64,000 bases of DNA from Populus alba (GCF_005239225.2 NC_133295.1:682001-746000); one strand, 5' to 3'; counted from the stretch's first letter, positions 10,329 through 23,052 are shown. Notes: generated by a model from the sequence alone, not told the origin. A program made the numbers and translations.

Positions 10329-13300
10329 ATGGATTATTGTAACGGGGTTCAGGGTTTTATTAATTTCGCAACATCTATTCCCAGAAATTTTACTGGAGGC
10401 GGTATTAGGTGTCCATGCAGAAAGTGTCAAAATAAAAAGTATATGCATCCAGATGTTGTAATGATGCATCTTCTACACAAAGGGTTTGTGGAGGATTACG
10501 AGTGTTGGTATGCACATGGAGAGGTATTTGTTAGTAATAGGAGAATGGGAGAAACGGTGGTTGGGTCAACTTCTAGTGCTAGCAACGTGTATGAAGCGGC
10601 AAATGACAACACTAATCCTTACAGAAACATGGTTATGGATGCAATGGGAATGAATCAAGATAATGTCAATCAATGTCCAATCGTAGAAGAAGAACTTAAT
10701 GCAGAGGCAGCTAGGTTTTTTGATTTGTTGAAAGATTCTGACGAACCATTATGGGATGGCTGCACAAACCACGGTAAATTATCGGCTGTGGCACAGGTGT
10801 TCACCATCAAGTCAGATCACGGGTTGAGTGAGGCCGGGTATGACAAAATTATTGATTGGGCAAGAAGCATTTTACCAGAAGGGAACAGGCTCAAAGAGAA
10901 CTTCTATGCTGCGAAGTCCATGATGAAACCCCTCGGTTTAGGATACCAGAAAATTGACATATGCCCTAACTTCTGCATGTTATACTACCTTGAAAATGCT
11001 GTGATGACCGAGTGCATGACATGCGGGCATTCCCGTTACAAACCCAGAACTGGCAGGGGGAAGACTCTAGTGGCATATAAAAAACTTAGATATTTCCCGA
11101 TCACACCAAGACTGCAGAGGTTATTTATGTCACCAAGGACTGCTGAGCACATGACATGGCACCAAACACACGATGTCGTTGATGGTGTGATGGTGCATCC
11201 TTTTGACGGCGAAGCGTGGAAACGCTTTAACAGTGTTCATCCGGACTTTTCTGCTGAATCAAGGAATGTTCGACTTGGGTTGTGTACAGACGGGTTCAAC
11301 CCATTTGGGTCATTTGCTGCTCCCTATTCTTGTTGGCCGGTCATTCTCACAGTTTATAACTTGCCACCGGGAATGTGTATGAGGCCAGAGTTCATGTTTC
11401 TATCTACTGTCATACCCGGTCCAAGCAGCCCGGGGCGGAATATAGATGTTTGTCTTCGACCGTTGATAGATGAGCTGGCGCAGTTGTGGTCCTCCAGATC
11501 TCTGACTTATGATATATCGAGGAAACAAAATTTCCTTATGAGGGAGGCTTTGATGTGGACTATCAGTGATTTTCTAGCTTATGGAATGCTTTCTGGTTGG
11601 AGCACGCATGGGAAACTCGCATGTCCATACTGCATGGAAAACAACAAGGCATTCACGCTAGCAAACGGAGGTAAAGCTTCTTTTTTTGACTGTCACCGTC
11701 GCTTCTTGCCACTCAATCACAGGTTCAGAAAAAACAGAAAAGATTTCTTTGTTGGAAGAGTTGAAAAAGATGTTGCATCCCCGCGTCTTTCTGGTGAAGA
11801 ATTGCATCATGTTGTATCAGAGTACGGTGACATTGTGTTTGGCCTTCAATCAGGTAAGCAAAAGTTTCCTGGTTTTGGTTTGACCCATAATTGGGTAAAG
11901 CGAAGTATCTTTTGGGAGCTTCCGTATTGGAAGACTAATCTTCTCCGACATAACCTTGACGTCATGCACATCGAAAAGAACGTGTTTGAGAATATTTTCA
12001 ACACCATCATGGATGTGAAGGGGAAGACAAAGGACAACATGAAGGCTAGATTGGATATAGCTTTATACTGTAACCGTAAAAATATGGAGTTGGTTTATGA
12101 CGAGTCACGGGTTGCAAAACCAAGGGCAAGCTTCGTGTTAGAGAAAAACGCACAACTGCTAGTCTATAAATGGCTTAAGAGTCTGCGTTTCCCGGATGGA
12201 CATGCATCGAACATATCAAAGCTTGTTAACATAGAGGACTGCAGATTGTATGGAATGAAGAGCCATGACTGCCACGTGTTTATGCAAACACTCATCCCAT
12301 TAGCTTTTCGTGATTTGTTGCCAAAGGGAATATGGGATGCACTAACGGAGATCAGTCATTTCTTCAGAGATATATGCTCCAGCAAGATGAATGTTGAGCA
12401 CATTGAGATGCTTCAAACGAATATCATCGAGACACTATGCAAACTTGAGATGATATTCCCTCCTTCATTTTTTGACTCAATGGAGCATCTCCCTATACAT
12501 CTACCGTTCGAGGCAAAAGCTGGAGGACCGGTCCAGTATAGATGGATGTACCCATTCGAACAGTGAGATATTACAGTTGCAATGGGATTCATATCTTAAA
12601 GTATTTTCTATGTTTTTCTTATTTGAAAATACTTCAATTGTACTTCAATGCAGGTACTTGTTTAATCTAAAAAAAAAGGTTAAGAACAAGGCGCATGTTG
12701 AGGCTTCGATATCTGAGGCCTATATTGTTGAAGAGATATCAACATTTATCTCGAACTATTTCGAACCTCATCTGAGAACAAGAATCAATCGCGTTCCACG
12801 GCATGACGATGGCGGTGAAGTGCCTTCTAGTGGGAACTTGTCAATATTCTCCAATACTGGACGACCCACACCTAAAAATGCCGTAAGAGGAAGATATTTG
12901 TCGGAAATAGAATTCAAACAAGCACACAACTATGTTCTATTTAACTGTGATGAGCTGAGACCATTTATTCAGTAAGTCTATATATGTGTAATAGTAATTA
13001 AACTTTGTCAGTAATATACTGTTAATTATATATTGTAATATCATACACTCATTATCACTTGCAGGCAACATCGACAATATTTGCTCTCCAATAACTCGCA
13101 GCTGACCGAATCCCAGATCTTTCAATTACAAGATGAACAATTTGCCACATGGTTCAGAACACATGTAAGCACTATCACAAACTCATTCTAACGTATGCAT
13201 GTCATTACGAGATTCTCGTTCATTTACCGTGTATTGATGTACATTTAATTACACAAGGTTTATCAAATAGGAAGGAGTGCGCCCAAGTCATTGTCTTCAC

Positions 13301-14030
13301 TAAGCCTCGGCCCTGAAAGAAAAGTTAGGTGCTACAACGGGTATTTTGTCAATGGATATGTTTTCCATACTGAAGAATACGGGCAAGGAAGAAAGACATA
13401 CAACTGCGGTGTTTGTGTTAAGGGATCCACAAGTAGCCAGTTAGAAGTTGACTACTATGGTAGATTAGAAGAGGTCGTCAAACTGCAATATCATAGCGAG
13501 CAGAATAAAGTGTTTTTATTCAAATGCTATTGGTATGACACGACGGACAGAGGAATCAGAGTTGATCCGCACCATGGTCTGGTCGAAATCAACTCAAAAG
13601 CTAGACTCCGCAACATAAACGATGTCTTTGTTTTCGCAAAGCAATGTCAACAAGTTTATTACACATACACCCCTTCATTTAGAAAGGATCGTTCAAGAGT
13701 TGATTGGTTGTCCGTTTTAAAAACAAAACCACGGGCCGTGTCGAGGTTGTTCAGGATGAGAACGAAGACACAAGTGTGCGAGATGAAGTCTTTCAAGTTC
13801 GTGAGTTGGTTGAACCATATCGAGTTGCTCCTTCGATTGAATTGGAAGAAAATTCAAATTTTCGAGTTCTCGATTATAGTCTTGTTGATATTGATGGAGC
13901 GGAGTTGAATGTTGTTCTCAGCTCTAGCGGACAAGCAAATGTCGATGAAGAAGATGATATCCATATTGAAGATTGCGATGAAGATGATGACAATTCAATT
14001 GACGAGGAAGAAGAAGAAAATTCCGACTAA
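10329..14030 (+). pseudogene. CACTA TNPD-like transposase (Transposase_21), 5' truncated and frameshifted
   Basis: Catalytic transposase of the CACTA element, which binds and cuts the ends. Visible exons: 10323-12562, 12654-12971, 13065-13164, 13258-14030, with GT-AG introns (donor gaaca|gtgaga, acceptor tgcag|gtac; attca|gtaagt, ttgcag|gcaac; acacat|gtaagc, cacaag|gttta). Domains in order: transposase-associated N domain with the CPC-x2-C motif (residues about 10-75), Transposase_21 (DGFNPFG, NLPPGMCMRPEFMFL, WSTHGKLACPYCM), DUF4218-like (LPLAFRDLLP-like, FFDSMEHLPIHLP) and DUF4216-like (YFVNGYVFHT, GIRVDPHHGLVEI, VYYTYTP). The first codons are lost to the E1 insertion. A one-base loss near 13730 shifts the frame; the acidic tail ending EEEEENSD is only read in the new frame. 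The ATG at 10329 is the first possible start within the CACTA part. Confidence 0.9.
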
Positions 14031-14224
14031 TTATGAAAATGAAGCCCTATGTAAAAACATTTATCTCATGTAATTTAGATTATTGATGATGTATTTTGTA
14101 AAACAAAATATTTACTGTTTAAGCAATGTGGTTATTGTGTTTATGTGATGGATAGTTTATCAGTTAAGTTTCTGCAGGAAGGTAAACAGGCAATACAAAG
14201 ACAACCTTTCCTGCATCATGCAAT

Positions 14225-14850
14225 ATTACCGACGGATAGTGATCTGTCGGTATCTCATAGAGAGTTCGAAATTAATTACGCGAAATGCCACCACCACCGA
14301 TGACATTACCGACAGCTTCACCGACACATACACCGACGGATTCTAGTCCGTCGGTATATCACAGAGAGTTCGAAAATATTTACAACAAAATGCCACAATC
14401 ACCGACGTCCATACCGACGGATTCTAGTCCGTCGGTATCTCACAGAGAGTTCAAAAATATTTACAACAAAATGCCACAATCACCGACGTCCATACCGACG
14501 GATTCTAGTCCGTCGGTATCTCACAGAGAGTTCGAAAATATTTACGCGAAATGCCACCAACACCGAATTACCGACGGAGTAGGTCCGTCGGTAATTTGTC
14601 GGTTACACATATTACCGACAGAATTACCGACGGACCGCGCGTTTTCCAAAGTGCGTTAATTACGCCTCTGAACTTGTCAGATTACCGACGGAATCACCGA
14701 CGGACTGCGAAAAATTTGGAGGGCTTTTAAAAATTCGGAGTGAAATTCAAAAAATACCGACGGAATTTTGACCTTTTGCCGACGGAATTTTGCCCTGTTA
14801 CCGACGGAGGTTAAGTCCGTTGGTGATTCCGTCGGTAAAATTGACCTATA
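14225..14850 (+). repeat. CACTA internal block of CCGTCGGT palindromes
   Basis: A block dense in ACCGACGG and CCGTCGGT. Four tandem units of about 81 bases each carry the palindrome ACCGACGGA..TCCGTCGGT around TTCTAG, followed by TCACAGAGAGTTCGAAAATA and ACAAAATGCCACAATC. Such motifs near the ends of CACTA elements are binding sites for TNPA-type proteins. Here they lie between the two genes, just upstream of the TNPA-like gene, so they may serve as its promoter region. No CACTA terminus is found here. Confidence 0.85.
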
Positions 14851-15109
14851 AGTTCCAGCCCCGTCGCTTCGCCTCATTTTTTCTTCTTCTCTCCGCCGCT
14901 TCGCTTCTCCTTCGTTTTTCACCTTAGATTTTTCATTTTTTTCACCTCAATCCTTAAACACTTTCACCTTTAATCTCTAGCAAGATTTGGTGTTGTAAAT
15001 CTTCATTATATTAAAAGGTATGTGTTTTTTTTCTAATTTATTTTATTTTATTTTATTTTTAGTTGTTTTTATTTTTGTTGTGTTGGTGTTTTTTGTTGCA
15101 ATGTAGATA

Positions 15110-15860
15110 AAGTTTTGAATTTGACACATTATTAAGGTATGTTATATTTCGTTCCTTTTTTTTTTTGAAATTTTTTGAATATTTTTTGAATTTGTTGAAT
15201 ATTTGTGAATTTAATTGTTGAATAATTGAATTTAATTGTTGAATTTATTGAATATTTTTTGTTGTTGTGTTGTTAGAATTGTTATTAGTTAATTTAACTT
15301 AGAATTAGTTAAAGTTGAATATTTGAATATTTTTTTGAAATATTTTTTGAATTTTGTTGAATATTTGTGAATTTAATTGTTGAATTTATTGAATATTTTT
15401 TGTTGTTGTGTTGTTGGAATTGTTATTAGTTAATTTAACTTAGAATTAGTTAAAGTTGAATATTTGAATATTTTTTGAATTTGTTGAATATTTGTGAATT
15501 TAATTGTTGAATAATTGAATTTAATTGTTGAATTTATTGAATATTTTTTGTTGTTGTGTTGTTAGAATTGTTATTAGTTAATTTAACTTAGAATTAGTTA
15601 AAGTTGAATATTTGAATATTTTTTGAAATTTTTTGAATATTTGTTAATTTAATTGTTGAATAATTGAATTTAATTGTTGAATTTATTGAATATTTTTTTT
15701 TTGTTGTGTTGTTTAGAATTGTTATTAGTTATTTAACTTAGAATTAGTTAAAGTTGAATATTTGAATTTTTTTGAATTTGTTGAATTATAATTGTTAATG
15801 TTGAATTGTAATGATTAATTTGTTGAATTATAATTTGTTGAATTTATTGATATATTTTTT
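15110..15860 (+). repeat. AT-rich tandem repeat in CACTA interior, about 145 bp x 4
   Basis: The motif GTTGTTGTGTTGTTAGAATT followed by gttattagttaatttaac returns at about 15261, 15402, 15550 and 15700, separated by TTGAATATTTTTTGAA-rich filler. It lies in what looks like the 5' untranslated or intronic part of the TNPA-like gene. No coding potential. Confidence 0.8.
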
Positions 15861-16153
15861 TGTCATATTTTTTATTGTTTTGAATTTATTGAATTGTAAG
15901 GATTAATAGTTGAATATGTTGGAATAATTAGTATAGATTGGTTCGATTGGTTTGTGGCTATTGTTAATATTTGCAGGTTTGTGGATTTGGGTAGTATCCA
16001 ATATAGGGGAGGTGCTGCCGATTTTTTTTTTAACTTTTGAATTTTATTATACAATTATTAATATAAAATTGTTTAGATACGCAAATGAAAAACCAGAGTT
16101 GGTCGTCTAGTCGAATCAAGTTCGTCTAGCAGCGATGATGATGTTTTCCTTAG

Positions 16154-17803
16154 GTGCCTCTCAAGAAGAGGCACCTACACCACCTGCGCCGTCAACCGAT
16201 GCTGCCTCTTCCAGCGATGTTTCACATCGCAGACGCGGCATGCCTTCGAAGCGGAATCAATTTACCCGCCAGTTCGAGGCACAGTGGAAGGACGATCTTT
16301 TAATGTAAAGTTTGTTAATGTTTTTAGTTTTTTTTATATAAAAAAAAAAATTTAAAACATAATTTATTGAAGTAATCACAAATTAATTTCATTTCTTTTC
16401 AGGTTCACAAACATTGAGGCCACCCGATTAATATCATCGGCGTTTAAAGCATCGATGGAGATTCCATTGTTTCAATGGAGTTAGATATCCAGACATCCTG
16501 AATGGATGCCTCAAATCAATGCATGGTTTCGTAGTTTTGAGGTTCGTGTTAATATATAATTTCCAGCTTATTTCTAATAAATTCAAGTTATAATTGTAAA
16601 TAATTTATTAACATTTTAAAAGATTATTTTTTTATATACAGCATCGATTCTGCTGGGACGATGAACATGACAGTGTTGTGAGGAGGGTGTGGGAAAATCA
16701 CGCGGCAATTAGGTAACATCGAAAACAATACGACTTTTTTTTACATAATTATTTATGTTTTGAAATGTAATTTTTTCGTACGTGAATTAGGTTGCGTGAT
16801 TTTTGGTATGACGCCCAGAAAAAAGCAAAAAAAACAGCGAGGGATAAGGGGTTACAAGGCTGGAACGATATTGCGGTTTGGAGGGATTTCAAACCAATAT
16901 ACATCCCGGAAGATATATGGCCGCACTATCTTCAGCACGTGACGTCTGAGCGGTTCACTCGACGCTCACAGTCCGGTGCCGGCAACCGGAATAGGCAAAT
17001 TCATGGCTCGGTTACAACGCACACCGGCGGCTCTGTTCTGTTTGCTGCACATGCGAAACGGATGGTAAGATTAATTTAAATGAAATATATCGTTCAATTA
17101 ATTTGTTGTTAATACATTTGTTTCATTATATATAGGCTACGTCTCTTGGACGTGAGCCGAGCCCTATGGAGCTGTTTGTGGAGACGCACGTGCGGAGTCA
17201 TGACCGCCAAAAGGGGACGCAACAGTTCGTTGACAACCGTGCTCAACAGTTTGTGGTGTGTTTGTTCAACCATTTTATTTTATAAGTTATTATCATGTTT
17301 ATTGAATTGAATATGATTTTTTTTTTTCAGGAGACCTATAATAATCGGTTGAGGGAGAGATACGGGGATGATCCTTCGACCCATCCGGAATTCGATCCGG
17401 ATTTGTGGATGGAGGCTGGATCGTCAGGTGGACCCGATAAAAATCGGGTTTACGGGCTCTCCAACACTACCGCTGCCAAGTTGCGGTCGACCGGTACTGC
17501 TTCAACCGTGGGAGCTCCCAATCTGTATCGAGCTCCCAATCTAAGGATTTTTTTTGTGGCCTTGTAAGCAAAGGTGCGACCACCTTATCAAGGCGTACAC
17601 ACAACTCAAAGAAGAGCAAAGATTGGCGAACGAACAACACAGGATTGGCGGACGAACAACGCAGAGCAGAGTCTGAACAACAAAGAGCGGCCTATGAAGA
17701 GCTTCGTCAAATGGTCATGAACATGACACAAGGTGGAACATGTGCGCCTAATCCTTTTTGGCCGCCTAACCCCCACCCTCCTCCTCCTCCACCTTTATAT
17801 TAA
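16154..17803 (+). pseudogene. CACTA TNPA-like gene (Transposase_24 family)
   Basis: Second CACTA gene, of the plant Ptta/En/Spm Transposase_24 family, thought to bind the subterminal repeats. Likely exons with GT-AG borders: about 16154-16304, 16403-16541, 16642-16712, 16791-17064, 17136-17255, 17331-17803. Landmarks: QFTRQFEAQW-like, WFRSFE, HRFCWDDEHD, LRDFWYDAQKKA, GGSVLFAAHAKRM, LGREPSPMELFVETHVRS, NRLRERYGDD, DPDLWMEAGSSGGPDKNRVY. The C-terminal part is Gln/Glu-rich (likely coiled coil) and ends in a proline run and LY. Lesions: an in-frame TAG at about 16483 in exon 2, and an early stop near 17565 in one frame while the C-terminal part is open in another. The first exon is uncertain. 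Confidence 0.8.
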
Positions 17804-17959
17804 TTGTTTTTTTTTTTTAAACACATTCATTTTGTAATGAATATTATTTAAAACTTTGAGTTTCTGTTGCTTAATATAAATTTTATTTTGCATAATTGGT
17901 TTGTTATTACTATTAATTTATATTATTTTTTCTAAATAATTAAAAAAAAAAAAATTACA

Positions 17960-18411
17960 CAGGGATTTACCGACGGAAAAAAATCCGTCGGCATTGGACA
18001 GTGTCTGCGGTATTTCATCCCATCACCGACGGAAATAATCCGTCGGTATAAAAAATACCGACGAATTTACAGACGGATTTATTCGGTCGGTATGAAATAT
18101 CACCGACACTTTTGCCGACGGATATAGTCCGTCGGTATTTACATAACACCGACGGAAAATATTTCGTCGATATATTCCAAGGGGGAAACTTTTTTTTTTT
18201 GGCGCGCACGGTCCGTCGGTAAAACCGGTCGTAAATGTTTTTTTTGTATTACCGAAGACCGATATAGCGACGGGAATGTGGAATCACCGACAAAAGGTAT
18301 TCCGACGGGCGTATTCCGTCGGTAATATAGTCGGTAAATACTTTACCGACGAACGTTCTATCACACACCGACGGAATATTTCCGTCGGTAAAACTGTGAA
18401 ATCTTGTAGTG
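17960..18411 (+). repeat. CACTA 3' subterminal repeats and terminal inverted repeat
   Basis: About a dozen copies of ACCGACGGA or TCCGTCGGT in both orientations, ending in CAGTTT-type terminal sequence: the reverse complement starts CACTACAAGATTTCACAG. The last base of the element is taken as 18411. The three bases after it (TAA) would be one half of the expected 3-bp target duplication, the other half being outside the window. Confidence 0.9.
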
Positions 18412-20950
18412 TAAACAGTAATTAGGAAATCAAATACTGTCGTTCCTGTACATATAGTCTCGTCAATGAAGACTTTCGGGTCACAGAGCCTTACTTGCTG
18501 TAAATAGTGATGGGAATACATATTGCAGTTTTTTATTTTTGCTTTTTTAAAAAACAAAATCCTGAAAGAAGTATTATTCTCACTCAATTTATCAGTATAT
18601 CAATGATTTCCACAAATTAATATTGCTGTATTTTCAATGCTCACTCTTATTTATTAGTATATTAGATATTGCAGTCCAACCGTGTTTTTAAAAAATTTTA
18701 AATATTATTTGCTTCAGATTAATTTTTTTTAATATTTTTAAATTGTTTTAAAGTGTTGGTGTTAAAAAAAATTTAAAAATAAAAATACATATTATTTCGG
18801 ATATATTTTTAAATAAAAAATACTTTAAAAATCAATTTCTACGTAAAAAACACCAAATGACCTATGGTCTTATGTCTAAAATGTGTCGGTCAGCATTCAG
18901 CTAAGGTTGTTTCACCCTCCCATGCATAAAGCTTCCTTAGTGCTTCTCCCAGCAGTGAGAAAAATTAAAGAAGTCAGTTTCCTTTAGCTTCCTTAAATAT
19001 AGTTTAGTCTCTGAACTTTAAAAAAAATTATAAATTAATGCCTTGATTCTGAACAGAATTAAAAATAAATTATGAATAAAATTTCAGATTGATCCTTGAA
19101 GCATCATTAGAAATTCTTATTAGTATTAAGATTATAAGCCAACAAGGCATAGAAGGGTGAAAGTCCCCAAGAACATACAGTTTCCATCAGACGAGCTGCG
19201 AAGGAGGAGCACAGACTATATCTATAAACACATAGACTTGCTGCACATCATATTTTGAAAAAATAATTTTGAGCCTGAGTATATATTTTTTAGAAGGTTT
19301 AAAAGTAGGGTGATAATTTAATGTTTAAGTATGAGTGAAGTTTATCTTCATATCCAAATTATTCTAGGCTTTACAAAATATCAATTCCAGATAATATGAG
19401 TTTAGCTCATTTCCAAGCTCAAGGCCCTTTAAAAGCATAGCCTAAATACAGTTCTACTAAGCTATTATTTTACATGTTGTTTACACAAATCATTGTTGTT
19501 GTTGTTTATTTGAGTTTTTTTAATAGTTTTATATTAGATGTGTTGTCTGTGTTACGCCGCAGTGGGCTTGGATTCGTCTCAATAGCTAACCATGCTCTCT
19601 CTTGATGTTAGTTTTAGAGTCTGTTTAATGGTGATTATATTGTAAAGTATTTTATTTTTGAAAATATATTAAAAATAATAATTTTTTATTTTTAAAGATT
19701 TAATTTTTATATCAACACATTAAAATGATTTGAAAAACATTAAAAAAATCAATTTCAAATAAAAAAAAAATATATTTAAAAAAAATGCTTGTCAAGCTAT
19801 TATTTCTAAACAAGTGATTCTGAAAGAGTAGAGATACCATGAAGGAGTATGTCTAAACATTCAAAGTTATAAACATTATTTATTCAAGTTTGGTTTCGAG
19901 CAGAACTTTCGTTCATCGTTTCCACTTTCAAGCACCCCAACACGATTCCTTAGCATCCCAAAAGAGACAGCAACGATCTTTTTATTTTATCCATTTAGCC
20001 CCTAAAGCAAGTTTTTTATTAATATTATTTTGGTTTACTTTTTTTAACTTTTTTTTGTGCGGAGAAAACTTGAAAATACTTGCGTCCTATTACCTTATTG
20101 GCAATGTGCATCACTTCACTTTTTCAATGTCATCCTTTTATCCACTGTGTCAAAAATAATTGATATAATCTTCAATTTTTTTTCAAGTAATGAAGGGAAA
20201 AATCCAACTCTCTAACATCTAAAAAATGGCATATTTGATATTAGAGCTAACTAATTTTAGTGAAACAGATGTATGGCATATGAATTATTTAGACGTATGC
20301 AAATTAACCATTGTGGTTCAACTTATATCTCAATACTCAATTAAGCTCGATACAATATGTTTTATTAATTAGGTCCTAAATATTTCAAAACATTTCTTAA
20401 TTGGATTCTTTTTATCAGGTTCCTTAATATTTTTCTATCTACTATGCCTATTTTAATAAGAAAAAAGGCATAATTTTACAGTAAACTTAATACAAAACTT
20501 GGCAATAAATGGATAAAGGGGTCCGGTTTATAAAACCCTTAGGATCTAATTGATGAAAGTATTGTCCGGTTAATATATATATCCTGCACGTTGTCATTTT
20601 ACTTACTGCTATACAAATTATCGTCCTCAGAAAGTCATTAATTTGTTTATTTTTTATGCTTAAAACTCTGCATGTCCACATGCTGGAAAAAGTAAAGACC
20701 CGATGAAGATTGGTTGATGCTGAGAAAGAAACTCCAATCTTCTTAATTTCTCTGTTTAATTTCTAGTAGTAATTTCATTGCAATATATTCACTGAACGAA
20801 TTTATCGGTTACTTAATCTTGTTTTTTTTATCTAAAAAATATTAAATTAATTTTTTAAAATTGATTTTTTATAAATTATGATGTGTTAATGTAAAAATAA
20901 TAATATTATTTTTAATATATTTATAATAAAAAAATATTTTAAAAAAATAC
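18412..20950. other. Intergenic AT-rich DNA with decayed repeats
   Basis: No gene found. Short open frames such as 19890-20159 have no recognisable domain. Three AT-rich patches (about 18680-18850, 19630-19800, 20820-20950) share a loose pattern of ATATTAAAA, TTTTTAATTTTTAAA and AACACATTAAAA and look like old copies of one short element. Around 18880-18960 a stretch with TCAGCTAAGG and TTAGTGCTTC resembles the region just upstream of the RLP gene (23005-23040). Confidence 0.5.
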
Positions 20951-20959
20951 ACTCATCAT

Positions 20960-21830
20960 TCACATGACCAACCAAGTAGACAGGAAAAGTTGATAGGAAC
21001 TTTTGGATAATTAAAAAAGACTTTTTGGGTCGTGAAAAACAATATATATGTGTGCAAAGTCATTAGTGCTCCATTGATTGGCGTAATTATTACCCTGCCT
21101 TGGTTTCCATCCAAGTTCCGATCGAAGACTTGGAGGTAAAGGACAGACCAAATGAAGAGTGGTTCTCCCTTGTTGATGCTGAAAGAGAAAGACCTTTTAG
21201 GACGACCAATCCCACAGCATCTAATTGAGTGCAAGAACCTTCAAACTCCATTAATAAGAACGTGTTGACTGGAGACTGGATTGAAGTGGACATAAGAAGG
21301 TGAGGATCACTCTTTAACTCTGCATGCCCCCTTGCTTAAGCTGTGAGTAAACTACGATCGTAAATTATTAACAAGTTTTCTTCCGATTTTGTGGCTTGAA
21401 CTTCTTGGAAATTATATTTTAGTGGGCAAAGAAATCTTCGCATAAATTTCTTTGATAAATACAATTTGGAAAAACGTCTCTGAACATTCAAATTAAGCAG
21501 TTACGATTTTTTTATATAAATACAGTTCCATAACAATAAGTACTTTTTCCAATTAGAGCATGAAATGTATCTGTTAGCTCAAGGACTTGCTGCCAAAATG
21601 TCAATTTTGGAAATTAATACTGCCGTGTTTCCAACGCTCACTCTTGTGTGGAATTATTTGCAAGCGAACCTTTAGTTCCATATCTATACATCCAAGTTCC
21701 GAAGACTTGGAGGTCAATGACAGAACAAATGAAGAGTGGTTATCCCTTGTTGATGCTGAAAGAGAAAGACCTTTGAGGACGACCAATCCCATAGCATCTT
21801 GAGGGCAAGAACCTCGTTGGTTCATCGTTG
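20960..21830 (+). repeat. Duplicated RLP upstream region, two degraded copies
   Basis: About 120 bases at 21115-21240 (TTCCGATCGAAGACTTGGAG, then gaagagtggttctcccttg and gaaagagaaagacctttta) recur at 21693-21812 with about one change in ten. Surrounding sequence (TTGTGGCTTGAACTTCTTGG at about 21393, GCAATCTTCGCATAAA-like) recurs at 22565-22645 and 27175-27260. This looks like repeated duplication of the 5' flank of RLP genes whose coding parts were lost. A short frame with EEWxSLVDAERERP in both copies is conserved but I do not recognise it. Confidence 0.6.
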
Positions 21831-22051
21831 TGCTCTGTTTTCCTGTAATGGTTCGTATAATGTTATTCCTAAACATTCACTAAAAATATTCCGGTACGCT
21901 GCTCTGAATTCCTTCAAGTCTAACTTGTAAAATAATAGTTTGAGCGGTTCTACACCACCATTGCATATTTAGGAAACTTCAGCGAAAGACTCTTAGTTTT
22001 GCATTTAAGAATGAACAATCGCATGCAAAACAATTCTAGGCAAAATTCACC

Positions 22052-22170
22052 ATATACATGCATGAGGACTGATGAGTCAGCCTGTCCTATATACATACAT
22101 GCATGAGGACTGATGAGTCAGCCTGTCCTATATACATACATGCATGAGGACTGATGAGTCAGCCTGTCCC
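22052..22170 (+). repeat. 41-bp tandem repeat x 3 with RY and GCN4-like motifs
   Basis: Unit with ATACATGCATGAGGACTGATGAGTCAGCC-type sequence; GAGGACTGATGAGTC starts at 22064, 22105 and 22146. Each unit holds CATGCATG (RY/Sph-like), TGAGTCA (GCN4/bZIP-like) and the small palindrome GACT..AGTC. It lies about 0.9 kb upstream of the RLP. A regulatory role is possible but not shown. Confidence 0.75.
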
Positions 22171-23052
22171 ATGCAAAGGGGATTATTATTCCCACACCAA
22201 CTGCATGACAGGCCGGGAGCCTAAAAGGAAGCGAAAGGGCACAGCTGATTTCAGCTGAAAATAATTATCCTTTTTCTTCCCACAACTTTCTATCCCCCAC
22301 AAGATTTTTAATAGTAAATGGATTAATTAATTTTAAGCAAATTAACAACCCCTCAAAAGATATTTAATCCATTTAGAAAATCAATATTGTCATGTTCCTC
22401 TTCTTATTCTCATTAATAAAATATCTGTTTGACATTCTCATTAATAAATCAATATTTTAGCCATTTTTATTTTATTTATTTATTGACTAACCTACCTAGT
22501 TTCTTATAATAGCCTTTAAAGCTGATGTGCAACTAGAAATGTAGACTAAATTGTAAATTATTAAGAAGTTTTCTTCCGATTTTTGTGGCTTGAATTTCTT
22601 GGAAATTATATTTTAGTGAGCATAGCAATCTTCGCATAAATCTTTTTATTATTATTTTATAAATATTTCATAATTAACAATTTTATTTTTTTTAATTAAC
22701 ATAATGTCCAGCACCTCAATTTATGAACACTTGTATTAGGGAATTAAGGGACTTTGATTATCATTTTAATTCCATAGTTTAAATTATTTTTTATATTATT
22801 GCGAAGTCATTGGTGCCAAGAAATAACAATTCAGTTTGAAGTCAACAGGGAATCAAGTTGATAGGAACCTTACATATTGCATATTTCCATCGATTTTTAT
22901 TCTAACTTTATTTTTTTAATTATTACATCCTGAAAAAGGTTTTTTAATACTAACAATTATGTGCTCATGAACAAATTAGTCTTTCTTTGCTCCGATTCTC
23001 TTTCAGCTAAGGAAACTTGTTTAGTGCTTCAACCAGTGACTTTGATTTCGTC

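Larger units (their letters stand above)
10323..18411 (+). mobile_element. CACTA (En/Spm) DNA transposon, 5' part displaced by E1
   Basis: The right end reads ATCTTGTAGTG at 18401-18411, the inverse of the CACTACAAGAT terminus of CACTA elements. Inside are a TNPD-like transposase gene and a TNPA-like gene, both on +, and subterminal blocks of ACCGACGG/CCGTCGGT motifs. The left terminus is not in the window: E1 is inserted near the start of the transposase coding region, so the CACTA left end should lie upstream of E1. Both genes carry frame lesions, so the copy is probably not autonomous. Confidence 0.9.

Noticed and set aside
14180..14230. A CACTA 5' terminus that would make the second gene a separate element
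   Set aside because: No CACTA end was found next to the internal palindrome block, and both genes and the 3' end fit a single element.
22052..22170. CTGATGAGTC motif like a hammerhead ribozyme core
   Set aside because: No GAAA follows at the required place and the flanking stems do not form, so only part of the core is present.
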